Positions 24,165-33,821 of a stretch of DNA of 49,497 bases are shown piece after piece. Below the pieces are notes generated by a model. It did no database searches. It was given only the letters and a program-made list of their open reading frames with translations, and was not told where the DNA came from. Origin of the DNA: Candidatus Avelusimicrobium excrementipullorum (GTDB taxonomy: Bacteria; Elusimicrobiota; Elusimicrobia; Elusimicrobiales; Elusimicrobiaceae); the NCBI GenBank assembly GCA_019120455.1, contig DWVB01000096.1:1-49497 (forward strand), written 5' to 3'. Numbering within the stretch: position 1 is the first letter of the stretch; each line of letters opens with the position of its first letter. The translations under genes and the position numbers were made by a program.

Positions 24165-25016
24165 ATGAAGAAATATTGCTTTTTATTTTTACCCTTTTTT
24201 CTGATGCTGGCCGCCTGCCAAAAAACGCAGGATCCCGCGGCGGACACGGCAGAAAGCGCCACCGCCGACACCGTCGTGGCGCAGGTGGGGCCGGACGTCA
24301 TCACCCAGCGCCAGCTGGACGACCGCCTGGCCGTATTGCCGCAAGATGACCGCAAATTTGCCCAAACCGCCGTCGGACGGCGCAATTTTTTGAACTTATT
24401 GGCGCGCGAACGCCTGATTGCGCTGGACGCCAAAGATGAAAAACTGGACCAGTCCGACGTATACCTGACGGCCATGGAGGACAAACGCCAGCAGCTCAAA
24501 GACATTTATGAAGAATATGGTAACCAGCTGCTGGGCCGCCTGTGGGAACAAAGCCTGACCGAAAAGGGCATTTTGACCGTCACGGACGAAGAAATTTCCG
24601 CTTATTACGACAAATACCCTTACGAAATGACGATTAAACAAATCATCATTCCCGACGCGCAAACCGCCGACGCGGTATACCGCGAGCTGCGCCGCGCCAA
24701 AAGCCGCTGGAATACGCTGGAAAAACAGTATTCCACCGCGCCGGAGCAGAGCAAAGGCAAAGAAATTACGTTTATGCCCGGGGAATTTATACCGGAGCTG
24801 GAAGTCATCGCGGCCAATTCCCCCACCGGCAGCGTACAGGGATTTGTCAAAACCGCACAGGGATTTCATATAATAATGAAGACGCGTGAACGCAGGCTGT
24901 CTTTAAAAGACGCCGCCCCGCGCATACGCACCGTACTGGAAAACCAGAAAATAGATGCGGCGCTGAACGCTTTGCAAAATAAATATAAGGTGGTAATTTA
25001 TGAACAAGACGAATAA
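24165..25016 (+). CDS. Exported parvulin-type peptidyl-prolyl isomerase lipoprotein (PrsA/SurA-like)
   Basis: A 283-aa protein with a lipoprotein signal (PFFLMLAAC, Cys18). After an Asp/Ala/Thr-rich linker, a helical chaperone-like N-domain (VITQRQLDDRLAVL onward) leads to a parvulin-like domain at about 150-250 (MTIKQIIIPDAQTA ... GSVQGFVKTAQGFHIIMKT). These proteins help outer-membrane and secreted proteins fold in the periplasm. Parvulin catalytic residues are less well kept than in the next gene, so it may be mainly a chaperone. TATAGT at 24152-24157 ends 8 bp before the ATG, so it may have its own leaderless promoter in addition to readthrough from mfd. It overlaps the next gene by 17 bp. 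Confidence 0.85.
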   Translation: MKKYCFLFLPFFLMLAACQKTQDPAADTAESATADTVVAQVGPDVITQRQLDDRLAVLPQDDRKFAQTAVGRRNFLNLLARERLIALDAKDEKLDQSDVYLTAMEDKRQQLKDIYEEYGNQLLGRLWEQSLTEKGILTVTDEEISAYYDKYPYEMTIKQIIIPDAQTADAVYRELRRAKSRWNTLEKQYSTAPEQSKGKEITFMPGEFIPELEVIAANSPTGSVQGFVKTAQGFHIIMKTRERRLSLKDAAPRIRTVLENQKIDAALNALQNKYKVVIYEQDE

Positions 25017-26250
25017 ATTTTTGCTGCCCGTGCTGGCTTTGTGCCTGGCGGCGGGCGCACAGGGAAAAGTCATGGAATCTTCCGTGGCCACCGTCAACGG
25101 AAAACCGGTTTTGGCTTCGGATTATGACCTTTACTATGAAGGGGTCATTGAACAATACCAGGCCGCCGCGCCGCAGTTTTTGGAGCAACCCTACGCCAAG
25201 GATTTCCTGGGCAAGGAAGTGCTTAAAGAACTGATTTCCAAAGAACTTTTATACCAGGCCGCCGACGAGGCCAAAATTACGGTGTCGGACTCGGAAGTGG
25301 ACGAAGGCATTAATGAAATCAAAACCCGCTTCATTGTAGACGACGAAGGCAAACAGGACCCCAAAGGCGCCGACAAACGCTTTACCGAAGCGCTGAAAAA
25401 GCAGCACATGACGCTTAAAAGCTACAAGGAAAAAATCAAAAAAGACATCTCCGTCAAAAAGCTGATGGAAGCGCAAATCAAGGCCACCGTCAAGCCCGTG
25501 GAAGAGGCCGACGTCAAGGCCCTCTACGCCAACGTGGAGGCGGCCATGAACAACAATGAAAAAGCCCTGAAAAAGCTGGAAAAAGAAGACCCCATGAAAC
25601 TGCGCGAGGCGCAGCTGATTGCGGCCAAACTCAAACAGCTGACCGCCGAACAGGTGCGCGTGGGACACATCTATCTGGCCGTTACGCCGGAAACTTCCAA
25701 AGAAGACGCCAAGAAAAAAGAAGAATTGGCCAAACAAATTAAAAAAGAACTGGACGGAGGCATGGACTTTTCCGCCGCCGTCAAAAAATACACCGAGGAC
25801 AAAACCGCTCTGGCCAGCGGCGGCGACATGATTTTAATCAAAGGCATCGCCCCCAAAGAAGTGGACCAGGCAGCCTTCTCTCTGGCGGTGGGCAAAGTCA
25901 GCGACCCGATTAAAACCGACATCGGCTGGCACATTATCAAAATCAAAGAAAAACGCGCCGAAAAAGAAATCGGATATGACGACATCTCCCGCGATTTGGC
26001 CCAGTACGTCGCCCAGCAAAAAATCCAAACCGCTTTGGGCGAATACGTCAACGGCCTGGCCGATAAAGCCGACATCAAGGTGACCAAAACCTTTGAGGTG
26101 GACGCAGCCATAGAAGCCGAAGCCGCCAAGCGCGCCCAGGAAGAAGCCAAAAAAGAAGCGGCCAAAGCCGCCGGCACGGAAGAGAAATCCGAAACTGCCG
26201 GTGCAAAAGAAAAATCTGAAGCCGCCGAAAAAGGCGACGCCGAAAAATAA
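25000..26250 (+). CDS. SurA-like periplasmic peptidyl-prolyl isomerase
   Basis: A 416-aa exported protein with a cleavable signal (LLPVLALCLAAGAQG). A SurA_N-type chaperone domain (ATVNGKPVLASDYDLYYEG onward) is followed by a parvulin PPIase at about 215-320 (RVGHIYLAV ... GGDMILIKGIAPKEV ... DIGWHIIKIKEKR). The last 50 residues are a Lys/Glu/Ala-rich tail, probably disordered. It overlaps the upstream foldase gene by 17 bp, so they are coupled and may share clients. One parvulin domain, not two as in E. coli SurA. The start is set by the signal peptide and AAGG upstream. Confidence 0.88.
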   Translation: MNKTNKFLLPVLALCLAAGAQGKVMESSVATVNGKPVLASDYDLYYEGVIEQYQAAAPQFLEQPYAKDFLGKEVLKELISKELLYQAADEAKITVSDSEVDEGINEIKTRFIVDDEGKQDPKGADKRFTEALKKQHMTLKSYKEKIKKDISVKKLMEAQIKATVKPVEEADVKALYANVEAAMNNNEKALKKLEKEDPMKLREAQLIAAKLKQLTAEQVRVGHIYLAVTPETSKEDAKKKEELAKQIKKELDGGMDFSAAVKKYTEDKTALASGGDMILIKGIAPKEVDQAAFSLAVGKVSDPIKTDIGWHIIKIKEKRAEKEIGYDDISRDLAQYVAQQKIQTALGEYVNGLADKADIKVTKTFEVDAAIEAEAAKRAQEEAKKEAAKAAGTEEKSETAGAKEKSEAAEKGDAEK

Positions 26251-26268
26251 CGCATTACTTTTAAGACC

Positions 26269-26303
26269 AAGGCGGCGCCCGAAAAAACGGGAGCCGCCTT
26301 TTT
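26269..26303 (+). terminator. Terminator after the foldase genes
   Basis: AAGGCGGC pairs with GCCGCCTT, with inner CCCG/CGGG, ending in a T-run. The pdxA start is 7 bp downstream. Confidence 0.8.
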
Positions 26304-26309
26304 GAAATT

Positions 26310-27236
26310 ATGCCAAAGAAAGGAAAAACTCTTTTATTCATCACCGCCGGAGAACCCCTGGGCATCGGGCCGGAAGTAACGGTCAAAGCCCTTAAAGACC
26401 CTCGCGTGCAGGCCGCCTGCGATGCCATAATTATCGGGGAACCGTTCTCTTTAATTGAGGCCGGATACACGCCGGATCTGGGAGCGCTGATACCGGTTGA
26501 GTCGTTATTGGCGCGCCCGGGCAAACGCGGGCCTAGCGCCTGGGGCGGGGAAATTTCTTTTAAAGCCCTGCAAACCGCCTGTAAACTGGCCGCGCAAAAA
26601 CGCGGCACGGCGGTCGTTACGGCGCCCATTTCCAAGCAAAGCTGGGCCAAGGCCAAAGTGCCCTTTACGGGACATACGGAATTTTTGCGCAAATATTACG
26701 GCCAGACGGCGCTGATGATGTTTGTCAGCGGGCCCATGCACTGCGCGCTGGTCAGCGAACATTTTGCCATTAAAGATTTGCATAAAATCATTACCAAAGC
26801 GCGCATTGTCCGCGCCGGCAAAGACTTCGCCGCCGCGCTGAAAAAACTCGGCTCCAAAAAGCCGCACATTGCCCTGTGCAGCCTCAATCCGCACGGGGGC
26901 GACAACGGCCGTTTCGGCAATGAAGAGGCCAAAGTCATTATCCCCGCCGTGTCCGCCCTGCGCGCGGCCGGCATCCATGCCGAAGGCCCCTATCCGGTGG
27001 ACAGCCTGTGGCTGGCGCATGCGAGGGGAAATTTTGACGGAATTTTATGTATGTATCACGATCAGGCCCTGCTGGGGTTGAAGCTGGCCGCCAAAGAACC
27101 TATCGTACACGTCACGGCGGGGCTGGACTTTTTGCGTACTTCACCCACGCACGGCACGGCGTTTGACATCGCCGGACAAAACAAGGCAGACCCTGCCAGT
27201 ATGGCCGCCGCTCTATTGTTTGCGGCGAAAAAATAA
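26310..27236 (+). CDS. pdxA: 4-hydroxythreonine-4-phosphate dehydrogenase PdxA
   Basis: A 308-aa NAD-dependent dehydrogenase of the DXP-dependent vitamin B6 route; the product is combined with DXP by PdxJ. Visible signatures are TAGEPLGIGPEVTVKAL at the N-terminus, the metal/substrate histidines in FTGHTEFL and LCMYHDQALLGLK, and FLRTSPTHGTAFDIAG near the C-terminus. It is close to the usual length of about 330. It stands between terminators at both ends, so it is probably transcribed alone. PdxA2-type paralogues act in other pathways; no pdxJ is in the window, so the B6 role is an inference from the family. Confidence 0.9.
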   Translation: MPKKGKTLLFITAGEPLGIGPEVTVKALKDPRVQAACDAIIIGEPFSLIEAGYTPDLGALIPVESLLARPGKRGPSAWGGEISFKALQTACKLAAQKRGTAVVTAPISKQSWAKAKVPFTGHTEFLRKYYGQTALMMFVSGPMHCALVSEHFAIKDLHKIITKARIVRAGKDFAAALKKLGSKKPHIALCSLNPHGGDNGRFGNEEAKVIIPAVSALRAAGIHAEGPYPVDSLWLAHARGNFDGILCMYHDQALLGLKLAAKEPIVHVTAGLDFLRTSPTHGTAFDIAGQNKADPASMAAALLFAAKK

Positions 27237-27241
27237 TTTAT

Positions 27242-27270
27242 AAAAACCCGCTCTTTCCGGCGGGTTTTTA
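27242..27270 (+). terminator. Terminator after pdxA
   Basis: AAAAACCCGC and GGCGGGTTTTT flank a short loop, then T-rich sequence. Confidence 0.85.
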
Positions 27271-27369
27271 TTATTATTCAAATCCTTTCATATTTTCTCT
27301 ACCTCCTCTTTCTTCTTTTTTTTAAAACCTTTGCTCCCTTTTTTGCCTTCATTTGATAAAATGGAAAGT

Positions 27370-28074
27370 ATGAGGAATATTCTGCGCTTTGACGAACTGG
27401 ATTCCACCATCACCTACGCCAAACAACACAGCCATTCCCTGGCAGACAAAACCATTATTATCGCCAAACGCCAAACGGCGGGGCGCGGGCGTTTTGACCG
27501 CAAGTGGGACTCGCAGGAGGGCGGATTGTACCTGGGGATCTGGCTTAAACCGCGCAAAGCGGATTTCCTGCCCAATTTAACCCAACTGATGGCACTGGCG
27601 GTTTGCCTGTCCCTGCGCAAACTGGGTGCGGACGCATGGCTCAAATGGCCCAATGACGTGTTGGCGGACGGCAAAAAAATCTGCGGCATTTTAAGCGAAG
27701 CGGTCGCCTCCTCTTCCGGTTTTGAAGGGCTGGTTATCGGCCCCGGGATCAATGTGCGCCAGACGGATTTAAGCCATGTCGGCCAGCCGGCCGTTTCGCT
27801 GAAAATGTTGGGCATTGAAACCGATGAAGAAACCGTCATGCAACACCTGCTGGACACATTTTTTGAACGCTACGAAGCCGTGGCCGAAAACGGCTTTTCC
27901 GTCATTCGTGACGAATATTTAAAACATTTTCCGTATATAGGCAAAGAAGTTCATATACAAAACGGCGTACGCCCCGTCAGCGGCGCCGTGCAAACCATTT
28001 CCCCCGAAGGCAGGCTGGTGTTGCAAACGCCGCAGGGAGTGACGGAAATATCCATAGGAGACATGATGGTATGA
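27370..28074 (+). CDS. birA: Biotin-protein ligase BirA (no DNA-binding domain)
   Basis: A 234-aa enzyme that activates biotin with ATP and transfers it to the carrier lysine of biotin-dependent enzymes. It starts at the catalytic domain (RFDELDSTITYAK); the biotin loop is AKRQTAGRGRFDRKWDS, followed by LKWPNDVLADGKKICGIL and the GPGINV stretch. No winged-helix domain precedes it, so it is a class I ligase that cannot act as a repressor. I start it at ATG 27370, which lies 8 bp after a TAAAAT box (27357-27362); ATG 27361 is an alternative with three extra residues. It heads the decarboxylase operon, whose alpha subunit carries the target lysine, and overlaps the gamma subunit gene by 4 bp. 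Confidence 0.9.
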   Translation: MRNILRFDELDSTITYAKQHSHSLADKTIIIAKRQTAGRGRFDRKWDSQEGGLYLGIWLKPRKADFLPNLTQLMALAVCLSLRKLGADAWLKWPNDVLADGKKICGILSEAVASSSGFEGLVIGPGINVRQTDLSHVGQPAVSLKMLGIETDEETVMQHLLDTFFERYEAVAENGFSVIRDEYLKHFPYIGKEVHIQNGVRPVSGAVQTISPEGRLVLQTPQGVTEISIGDMMV

Positions 28075-28301
28075 GCGCAGAAAATCTGTTGATGCAAAGT
28101 CTGATTCTCACCGTCATCGGCATGCTGGTTGTGTACGTATTCCTGACCGTGATGATAGGAGTTATGAACGCACTGGCCTGGCTGGTGAAGGTACTGGAAA
28201 AATTCTTCCCGCAGCAGGAGCCGCAAACGGCGGCGGCCGGCGCGGACAACGCCCTGGTGGCCGTAGCCATTGCGGCGGCAAAAAAATTTCAGGGTAAATA
28301 A
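28071..28301 (+). CDS. oadG: Na+-pumping decarboxylase gamma subunit (OadG-like)
   Basis: A 76-aa protein with one membrane helix (about 8-32, LILTVIGMLVVYVFLTVMIG), a short amphipathic stretch (LVKVLEKFFP), and an Ala-rich tail ending AVAIAAAKKFQGK. This is the standard layout of the gamma subunit, which anchors the complex and joins alpha to beta. Single-helix proteins are hard to identify alone; position between birA and the alpha gene, with an ATGA overlap upstream, makes the call firm. Confidence 0.85.
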   Translation: MSAENLLMQSLILTVIGMLVVYVFLTVMIGVMNALAWLVKVLEKFFPQQEPQTAAAGADNALVAVAIAAAKKFQGK

Positions 28302-28315
28302 GGAGCGAGAAAAAC

Positions 28316-30106
28316 ATGAAAAAAATTAATTTTATGCTGACCGCGTTCCGTGACGGCTTTCAGTCCGTTTACGGCGCGCGCGTGCTGACCAAAGATTTTA
28401 TGCCCGCCGTGGAAGCGGCCCGCCATGCCGGCATCACCCATATGGAATTCGGCGGCGGGGCGCGTTTCCAGGCTCTGTTTTTCTACTGCAACGAAAACGC
28501 CTTTGACATGATGGATACCTTTCGCCAAACCGCCGGACCGGACGCCAACCTGCAAACGCTGGCGCGCGGCGTAAACGTGGTGGGCCTGGAAAGCCAGTCC
28601 TCCGACGTTATCAAAGCGCATGCGCAGCTGTTTAAAAAACACGGCACCACCACCATTCGCAACTTTGACGCGCTAAACGACGTAAACAACCTTATCTACT
28701 CCGGCCAGTGCATTCACGACGCGGGGCTGAAGCACGAAGTTTGCGTGTCCATGATGTCCCTGGCCCCGGGCTGGGACCCGAGCGGCAAAATCCACAATGA
28801 AATTTTTTATGAAAAAGTCCTGCGCTCCATTTTGGATTCCGGCGTGCCGTTTGATTCCGTCTGCTTTAAAGACGCTTCCGGCACCTCCACGCCCGTAACG
28901 GTGGGCAAGACCATTGCCATGGCGCGCAAACTGCTGCCCAAAGGCACCAAAATCGTATTCCATACGCATGAAACGGCGGGCAATTCCATCGCCTGCTGCC
29001 TGGCCGCCATTGAAAACGGCGCGGACTCTTTGGACCTGTCCATGCAGCCCGTGTCCGGCGGCACCTGCCAGCCCGATATTCTGACCATGTGGCACGCCCT
29101 GCGCGGCAGCGAATATACGCTGGATATTGACCCCAAGAAAATCCAGGAAGCGGAAAACGTGTTCCAGGACTGCATGAAAGATTATTTCCTGCCGCCCGAA
29201 GCCACCAAGGTCAACCCGATTATTCCGTTCTCCCCCCTGCCCGGCGGCGCGCTGACGGCCAATACGCAAATGATGCGCGACAACGGCACCTTTGACAAAT
29301 TCCCCGAAGTGGTCAAAGCCATGGGTGAATGCGTACGCCTGGGCGGTTTCGGCACGTCCGTCACCCCCGTTTCGCAGTTCTATTTCCAGCAGGCCTACAG
29401 CAACGTGATGTTCGGCCCCTGGAAGAAAATTACCGACGGCTACGGTAAAATGGTGCTTGGCTATTTCGGCAAAACGCCCGTGAAGCCGGACCCGAAAGTG
29501 GTCAAAGAAGCCAGCGAACAGCTGGGCCTGGAACCCACCACCAAAACGCCGCTGGAAATCAACGACGCCAATCCGAAAAAAGGCTTAAAACCCGCCAAAG
29601 AAAAACTGCAGGCCGCCGGTCTGCCGACCACCGATGAAAACGTCTTCATCGTGGCTACCTGCGGCGACAAAGGCCTGACCTATCTCAAAGGCGAAGGCAA
29701 AGTAAACGGCGTACGCAAAGTGGCCCCGAAAGTGCAGGGCAACGCCTGCAAAGTGACCGTGGACGGCAAAGCCTATGAAGTGTCTTTTGAAGGCGACAGC
29801 GTGGCCGTCGTCAACGGCAAACGCTATAACATCGGCGTAGGCGCGGCCGAAGCCAAATCCGCCGCAGCCGTCAAGCCGGCCGCCGCTTCCGGTGCGGGCA
29901 CGACGCTGAACTCCCCCCTGCCGGGCGCGGTGCTGCGCCTGTCCGTCAAAGACGGCGACACGGTGAGCGAAGGCCAGGAAGTGCTGGTATTGGAAGCCAT
30001 GAAAATGGAAACCGTCATCAGCGCGCCGGCTTCGGGCACCATTACGCTGCTGGTCAAACAGGGCGACCAGGTGCAGACCGGCCATCCGCTGGCAGAAATT
30101 AAATAA
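28316..30106 (+). CDS. oadA: Decarboxylase alpha subunit: carboxyltransferase plus biotin carrier (OadA-like)
   Basis: A 596-aa protein. The N-terminal HMGL-like barrel (about 1-270) carries the start [17 protein letters not shown], the metal/lysine region [13 protein letters not shown], and metal ligands in [10 protein letters not shown] conserved carboxylase domain (about 280-460) follows. The C-terminal biotinyl domain has [10 protein letters not shown] with biotin lysine K563, preceded by an Ala/Pro linker. It transfers CO2 from oxaloacetate (or a related 2-oxo acid) to biotin. Pyruvate carboxylase subunit B has the same layout, but the flanking gamma and beta genes point to a Na+ pump. 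A clear ribosome site (AAGGAG) precedes the start. Confidence 0.92.
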   Translation: MKKINFMLTAFRDGFQSVYGARVLTKDFMPAVEAARHAGITHMEFGGGARFQALFFYCNENAFDMMDTFRQTAGPDANLQTLARGVNVVGLESQSSDVIKAHAQLFKKHGTTTIRNFDALNDVNNLIYSGQCIHDAGLKHEVCVSMMSLAPGWDPSGKIHNEIFYEKVLRSILDSGVPFDSVCFKDASGTSTPVTVGKTIAMARKLLPKGTKIVFHTHETAGNSIACCLAAIENGADSLDLSMQPVSGGTCQPDILTMWHALRGSEYTLDIDPKKIQEAENVFQDCMKDYFLPPEATKVNPIIPFSPLPGGALTANTQMMRDNGTFDKFPEVVKAMGECVRLGGFGTSVTPVSQFYFQQAYSNVMFGPWKKITDGYGKMVLGYFGKTPVKPDPKVVKEASEQLGLEPTTKTPLEINDANPKKGLKPAKEKLQAAGLPTTDENVFIVATCGDKGLTYLKGEGKVNGVRKVAPKVQGNACKVTVDGKAYEVSFEGDSVAVVNGKRYNIGVGAAEAKSAAAVKPAAASGAGTTLNSPLPGAVLRLSVKDGDTVSEGQEVLVLEAMKMETVISAPASGTITLLVKQGDQVQTGHPLAEIK

Positions 30107-30117
30107 GAGAGGCGAAC

Positions 30118-31272
30118 ATGAATTTAATAGACTCTCTGGTTCAAATTTCGCATGCCTCGTCTTTGTACGCATTGACGTGGCAGCAGCTGGTCATGATGAT
30201 TGTATGTTTGTTCCTGCTGTGGCTGGGCATTAAAAAGCAGTTTGAACCCCTGCTGCTGGTGCCTATTGCCTTCGGCGGGCTTTTGTCCAATATTCCGGTG
30301 GCCGATATGGCCGCCGCCGGAAACTTTTTGGGCATTATTTACAACTTCGGCATTAACTCGGGCTTGTTCCCGCTGTTTATCTTCATGTCCGTAGGCGCGA
30401 TGACGGACTTCGGTCCGCTGATCGCCAACCCGAAAACCGCCCTGCTGGGCGGGGCGGCGCAGTTCGGCATTTTTGCCACGCTGATCGGCGCCATCGGCCT
30501 GTCCTACATCACCATTGGGGACAAACAGCTCTTTGAGTTCGGACTCAAAGAGGCGGCCTCCATCGGCATTATCGGCGGGGCGGACGGCCCGACGGCCATT
30601 TTCCTCACCACACGCCTGGCGCCGCATTTGCTGGGGGCCATTGCCGTGGCGGCCTACTCCTATATGGCGCTGGTGCCGGTGATACAGCCGCCCATTATGA
30701 AGCTGTGCACCACGGAAGCGGAGCGCAAAATCGTGATGAAACAGCTGCGTCCCGTATCCAAACGCGAGAAAATCCTGTTCCCCATCGTGCTTCTGCTGCT
30801 GTGCGCTTTCCTGCTGCCGGACGCCGCCCCGCTGATCGGCGCGCTGACGTTCGGCAACCTGATTAAGGAGTCCGGCGTGGCGGAACGTCTGTCCAAAACC
30901 CTGCAAAATGATTTCTGCAATATCGTTACCATTCTGTTGGGTTTGTCCGTCGGCTCCAAACTGCAGGCCAGCCAGTTCCTGCGCACGGAAACGCTGGGTA
31001 TTCTGCTGCTGGGCGTGATTGCGTTCTCCATCGCCACGGCCGCGGGCGTGCTGATGGCGCGCCTGATGAACCTGTTTGTCAAGGACAAAATCAACCCGCT
31101 TATCGGTTCGGCCGGCGTATCGGCGGTGCCGATGGCGGCGCGTGTTTCCAACAAACTCGGGTTGGAATATGACAAGAACAACTACCTGCTGATGCACGCC
31201 ATGGGCCCCAATGTGTCGGGCGTAATCGGCAGTGCGGTGGCCGCAGGCGTACTGCTGGCCCTGCTGAAATAG
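30118..31272 (+). CDS. oadB: Na+-translocating decarboxylase beta subunit (OadB-like)
   Basis: A 384-aa polytopic membrane protein. It decarboxylates carboxy-biotin on the alpha subunit and uses the free energy to move Na+ out of the cell. The family signatures are [18 protein letters not shown] and [14 protein letters not shown], the latter holding the aspartate that binds Na+; the C-terminal [15 protein letters not shown] and ANVSG-like [18 protein letters not shown] match as well. About nine or more helices are expected. It is the last gene of birA-oadG-oadA-oadB and is followed by a strong terminator. Methylmalonyl-CoA and glutaconyl-CoA decarboxylases share this subunit. Confidence 0.95.
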   Translation: MNLIDSLVQISHASSLYALTWQQLVMMIVCLFLLWLGIKKQFEPLLLVPIAFGGLLSNIPVADMAAAGNFLGIIYNFGINSGLFPLFIFMSVGAMTDFGPLIANPKTALLGGAAQFGIFATLIGAIGLSYITIGDKQLFEFGLKEAASIGIIGGADGPTAIFLTTRLAPHLLGAIAVAAYSYMALVPVIQPPIMKLCTTEAERKIVMKQLRPVSKREKILFPIVLLLLCAFLLPDAAPLIGALTFGNLIKESGVAERLSKTLQNDFCNIVTILLGLSVGSKLQASQFLRTETLGILLLGVIAFSIATAAGVLMARLMNLFVKDKINPLIGSAGVSAVPMAARVSNKLGLEYDKNNYLLMHAMGPNVSGVIGSAVAAGVLLALLK

Positions 31273-31289
31273 CCGTTTGTTTTGATGCA

Positions 31290-31316
31290 AAAAACCCCGC
31301 TTAACAGCGGGGTTTT
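31290..31316 (+). terminator. Terminator after the decarboxylase operon
   Basis: AAAAACCCCGCT and AGCGGGGTTTTT pair around a 4-nt loop. Confidence 0.9.
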
Positions 31317-31386
31317 TGTTTTCGGAAAATAACTGCGCCGGCCTGCTGCCGTTTTTAAACATTCTCTTTTTTAAAATAAAACCCCA

Positions 31387-32337
31387 TTAGTTAATGGTTG
31401 GCAGAAAGCCCTGCAGTTTAACCCTGCGCCAAAATTTGGCGGAGAACAAAAAGCCCGGATGTACCCACACAAACCGCGCCAGACGCTTCAGCGTCCAAAC
31501 AGCTTCCGCCCAAAAAGAGGGCATATCCACCGGCACCGGACAGGCTTTGGCATATTGGCGCCAAATACGCCCCGCCGGATGGGACAAACCGCCGGCTTTC
31601 CAGGGTTTGACGGGAATGGAATAATGCCATACAACCGGCCGGCATTTCCGTTCCGGCAAATCTTCATTATCGGGATATAAGCGCAGACGGTTGAAAAAAT
31701 CCGCATGGAAATTCCACTTCATATCCACCGGTTTCAGGCGGCCCCAAAAACTATAATTTAATATATCCTGGTCCAAAAAAATTAACTGTTTGGGATAGTC
31801 ATGCACACACTGCAAAAAATATCTGCCTGCTTTCTCATCACGCCAGCGTTTGGCGTCTATCAGCAATACGCCTGCATTGATATAGAGCCGATAATCCGGC
31901 TTCAATAACGGCCGGTGGGCATAATGGGCGGTCTTGTCTTCCACTCCCGCCGCATAAGCGCCGGCAAAATCGGTATAATAAAACCCGCGCAGGCTGCCGG
32001 TAACCGCCAGGTCACTGTCCAGGTAAATCAGTCTGTCTATGTTGGGTATCAGCTTTGGCAGCAACAGGCGCGCGATAAACGGCACACTCCGAGCCTGTCC
32101 GTCGGGACAATAGGGTAACACTTCCTGTGCGGTAAACGGAATAAATTGCAAGAAAAAGGGTTTTACGGAACGCAGCGGCTCAAAAAATTCCATTTCTGTC
32201 GCATCAGGGCTGGCTATGTAAAAATGCAGTTCGTCTTCCGGATCTGCGTTTTTTAGAATGGAATAAATGGCTACCGCCACATATTGGAAATATTTTTTAT
32301 CCGCTACAAAAGCAATATGAATGGGATACATTTTCAT
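31387..32337 (-). CDS. Glycosyltransferase family 8 (LPS sugar transferase type)
   Basis: A 316-aa cytosolic transferase. It begins IHIAFVADKKYFQYVAVAIYSIL, the GT8 start; the metal-binding DxD motif is DSD in RLIYLDSDLAV, followed by YINAGVLLIDAKRW and FLDQDILNYSFWG. The late HYSIPVKPWK supplies the C-terminal metal-binding histidine. GT8 enzymes of this size add glucose or galactose to the LPS core (WaaO/WaaJ). The C-terminal helix region is Arg/Trp-rich and may touch the membrane. ATG 32337 sits very near AAGGA; ATG 32331 (two codons later) has better spacing. It is downstream of nth by 7 bp, and no other LPS genes are adjacent. Confidence 0.88.
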   Translation of the reverse strand: MKMYPIHIAFVADKKYFQYVAVAIYSILKNADPEDELHFYIASPDATEMEFFEPLRSVKPFFLQFIPFTAQEVLPYCPDGQARSVPFIARLLLPKLIPNIDRLIYLDSDLAVTGSLRGFYYTDFAGAYAAGVEDKTAHYAHRPLLKPDYRLYINAGVLLIDAKRWRDEKAGRYFLQCVHDYPKQLIFLDQDILNYSFWGRLKPVDMKWNFHADFFNRLRLYPDNEDLPERKCRPVVWHYSIPVKPWKAGGLSHPAGRIWRQYAKACPVPVDMPSFWAEAVWTLKRLARFVWVHPGFLFSAKFWRRVKLQGFLPTIN

Positions 32338-32344
32338 TTCCTTT

Positions 32345-32992
32345 TTAGGCCGATATTTTTACGCCGTTTTTGGGGCAGGACGGCGCCAGCGGGCACTTGG
32401 AGCAGAACGGCTTGCGCGCCGGGCAAATGCTGCGCCCGTGCAGGATAAGCGCAATGCCTATCCATTGCCATTTGTCGCGCGGGATCAGTTTCATTAAATC
32501 ACGCTCTATTTTCACGGGGTCGGTTTGTTTGGTAAACCCCAGACGGAAAGAAAGGCGTTTGACGTGCGTGTCCACCACCACGCCTTCGGGCGTGCCGAAA
32601 TAATCGCCCAAAATCACGTTGGCGGTTTTGCGCGCCACGCCGCGCAGGGTCAGCAGTTCCTTCATGCTTTGCGGCACTTTGCCGCCATATACTTCGCAGA
32701 TACGCTTGGAACTCTCTATTAAAGACAAAGCCTTACTGTGGTAAAAACCCGCGGAATGGATAATTTTTTCCACGTCTTTGATATCCGCCGCGGCCAGCGC
32801 CTGCGGCGTGGGATATTTTTTAAACAGACTGGGCGTGATCTGATTTACGCGCGCGTCCGTACACTGCGCAGACAAAATGACGGCCATGAGCAGTTCCCAG
32901 GCGTTTTTGTGTTTTAGTGGGATAATGACTTTGGGATACAGCTTTTTTAGTTCCGCCAGCACAAAAGGCAAATCGGTTTTTTTAATCAGCAC
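32345..32992 (-). CDS. nth: Endonuclease III
   Basis: A 215-aa DNA glycosylase/AP lyase that removes oxidised pyrimidines. The helix-hairpin-helix is LLTLRGVARKTANVILG with catalytic K122; the catalytic aspartate is D141 in VVDTHVKRLSFRLG. The C-terminal [4Fe-4S] site has the exact spacing C-x6-C-x2-C-x5-C (ICPARKPFCSKCPLAPSC). I chose GTG 32992 because GGAGG stands 7 nt upstream, and the frame overlaps the end of the permease gene by 11 bp; a longer reading would run deep into that gene. It is an unusual passenger at the end of a metal-transport operon. Confidence 0.93.
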   Translation of the reverse strand: MLIKKTDLPFVLAELKKLYPKVIIPLKHKNAWELLMAVILSAQCTDARVNQITPSLFKKYPTPQALAAADIKDVEKIIHSAGFYHSKALSLIESSKRICEVYGGKVPQSMKELLTLRGVARKTANVILGDYFGTPEGVVVDTHVKRLSFRLGFTKQTDPVKIERDLMKLIPRDKWQWIGIALILHGRSICPARKPFCSKCPLAPSCPKNGVKISA

Positions 32993-33821
32993 GGGCCGCC
33001 TCCTCTTTTTTGTATCCGCGTCCCAGACGCGAAATAACAAACGCTATCAATAAAAAGACCAGATTGACCAAAATAATTGTCGCACCCGACGGAATATTAA
33101 ACAGAAAGGACAAATACACCCCGCTCCATACGCTGACCAAAGCCAGCGCGGCGGCCAGACACAACACCTGTTTAAACGTGCGCGCCAACAGCAGGGCGGT
33201 TACCGGCGGCAGGATAATCAGCGCGGAAATTAAGAAAATCCCCACCACTTTAAACGCCAGCACCACCGCCAGCGACGTAAACACAATCAGCGCGGCATTT
33301 AAACGCTTTACATGTACGCCGCGCGTGCGGGCAAAGGCTTCGTCAAAACTGGCGGCAATCAAATCACGGTAAAAAAACAACAGGAACAGCAAAAGGGCCG
33401 CCAGCAATACCGCACACCAAAACACCTCCGCACGGCCCACGGTCAAAATACTTCCGAATAAAAATCCGAACAAATCCGCATTAAATCCGCCGGCCAGCGC
33501 GGTGATAAAAATACCCAAAGCCAGTCCCGCCGCACTGACAATGCCGATGGCGGCGTCCCCGTACACTTTGATTTTCTCCATAATTTTCAAAATCCCCAAA
33601 GACGCCAACAGCACCACGGGCACGGACATATATAAAGGGCTGGTCTGCGTCAGCAGGCCGACTGCCACGCCCGTCAGACACACATGGCTGAGCCCGTCGC
33701 CGATGAGCGAAAGCCTTTTCAGCACCAAAAACACCCCCAGCAGGGCACATACCACCGCAGCCAAAGAGCCGGCCAGCAGGCCGCGCTGCACAAAGCCGTA
33801 AGAGAGGAACTCGCTAATCAT
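32982..33821 (-). CDS. znuB: Zinc/manganese ABC transporter permease (ZnuB-like)
   Basis: A 279-aa ABC-3 family membrane protein with about eight helices. Visible family stretches are FVQRGLLAGSLAAVVCALLGVFLVLKR in the first helices (longer run not fully quoted), SLIGDGLSHVCLTGVAVG as the coupling region, and KVVGIFLISALIILPPVTA. It forms the channel of a divalent-metal importer with the ATPase (overlap 8 bp upstream) and substrate-binding protein. Zn2+ and Mn2+ systems cannot be told apart from this subunit. Confidence 0.92.
   Translation of the reverse strand: MISEFLSYGFVQRGLLAGSLAAVVCALLGVFLVLKRLSLIGDGLSHVCLTGVAVGLLTQTSPLYMSVPVVLLASLGILKIMEKIKVYGDAAIGIVSAAGLALGIFITALAGGFNADLFGFLFGSILTVGRAEVFWCAVLLAALLLFLLFFYRDLIAASFDEAFARTRGVHVKRLNAALIVFTSLAVVLAFKVVGIFLISALIILPPVTALLLARTFKQVLCLAAALALVSVWSGVYLSFLFNIPSGATIILVNLVFLLIAFVISRLGRGYKKEEAARAD

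Noticed and set aside
28316-30106. Pyruvate carboxylase subunit B
   Set aside because: Same domain layout, but the adjacent gamma and beta membrane subunits favour a Na+-pump decarboxylase.
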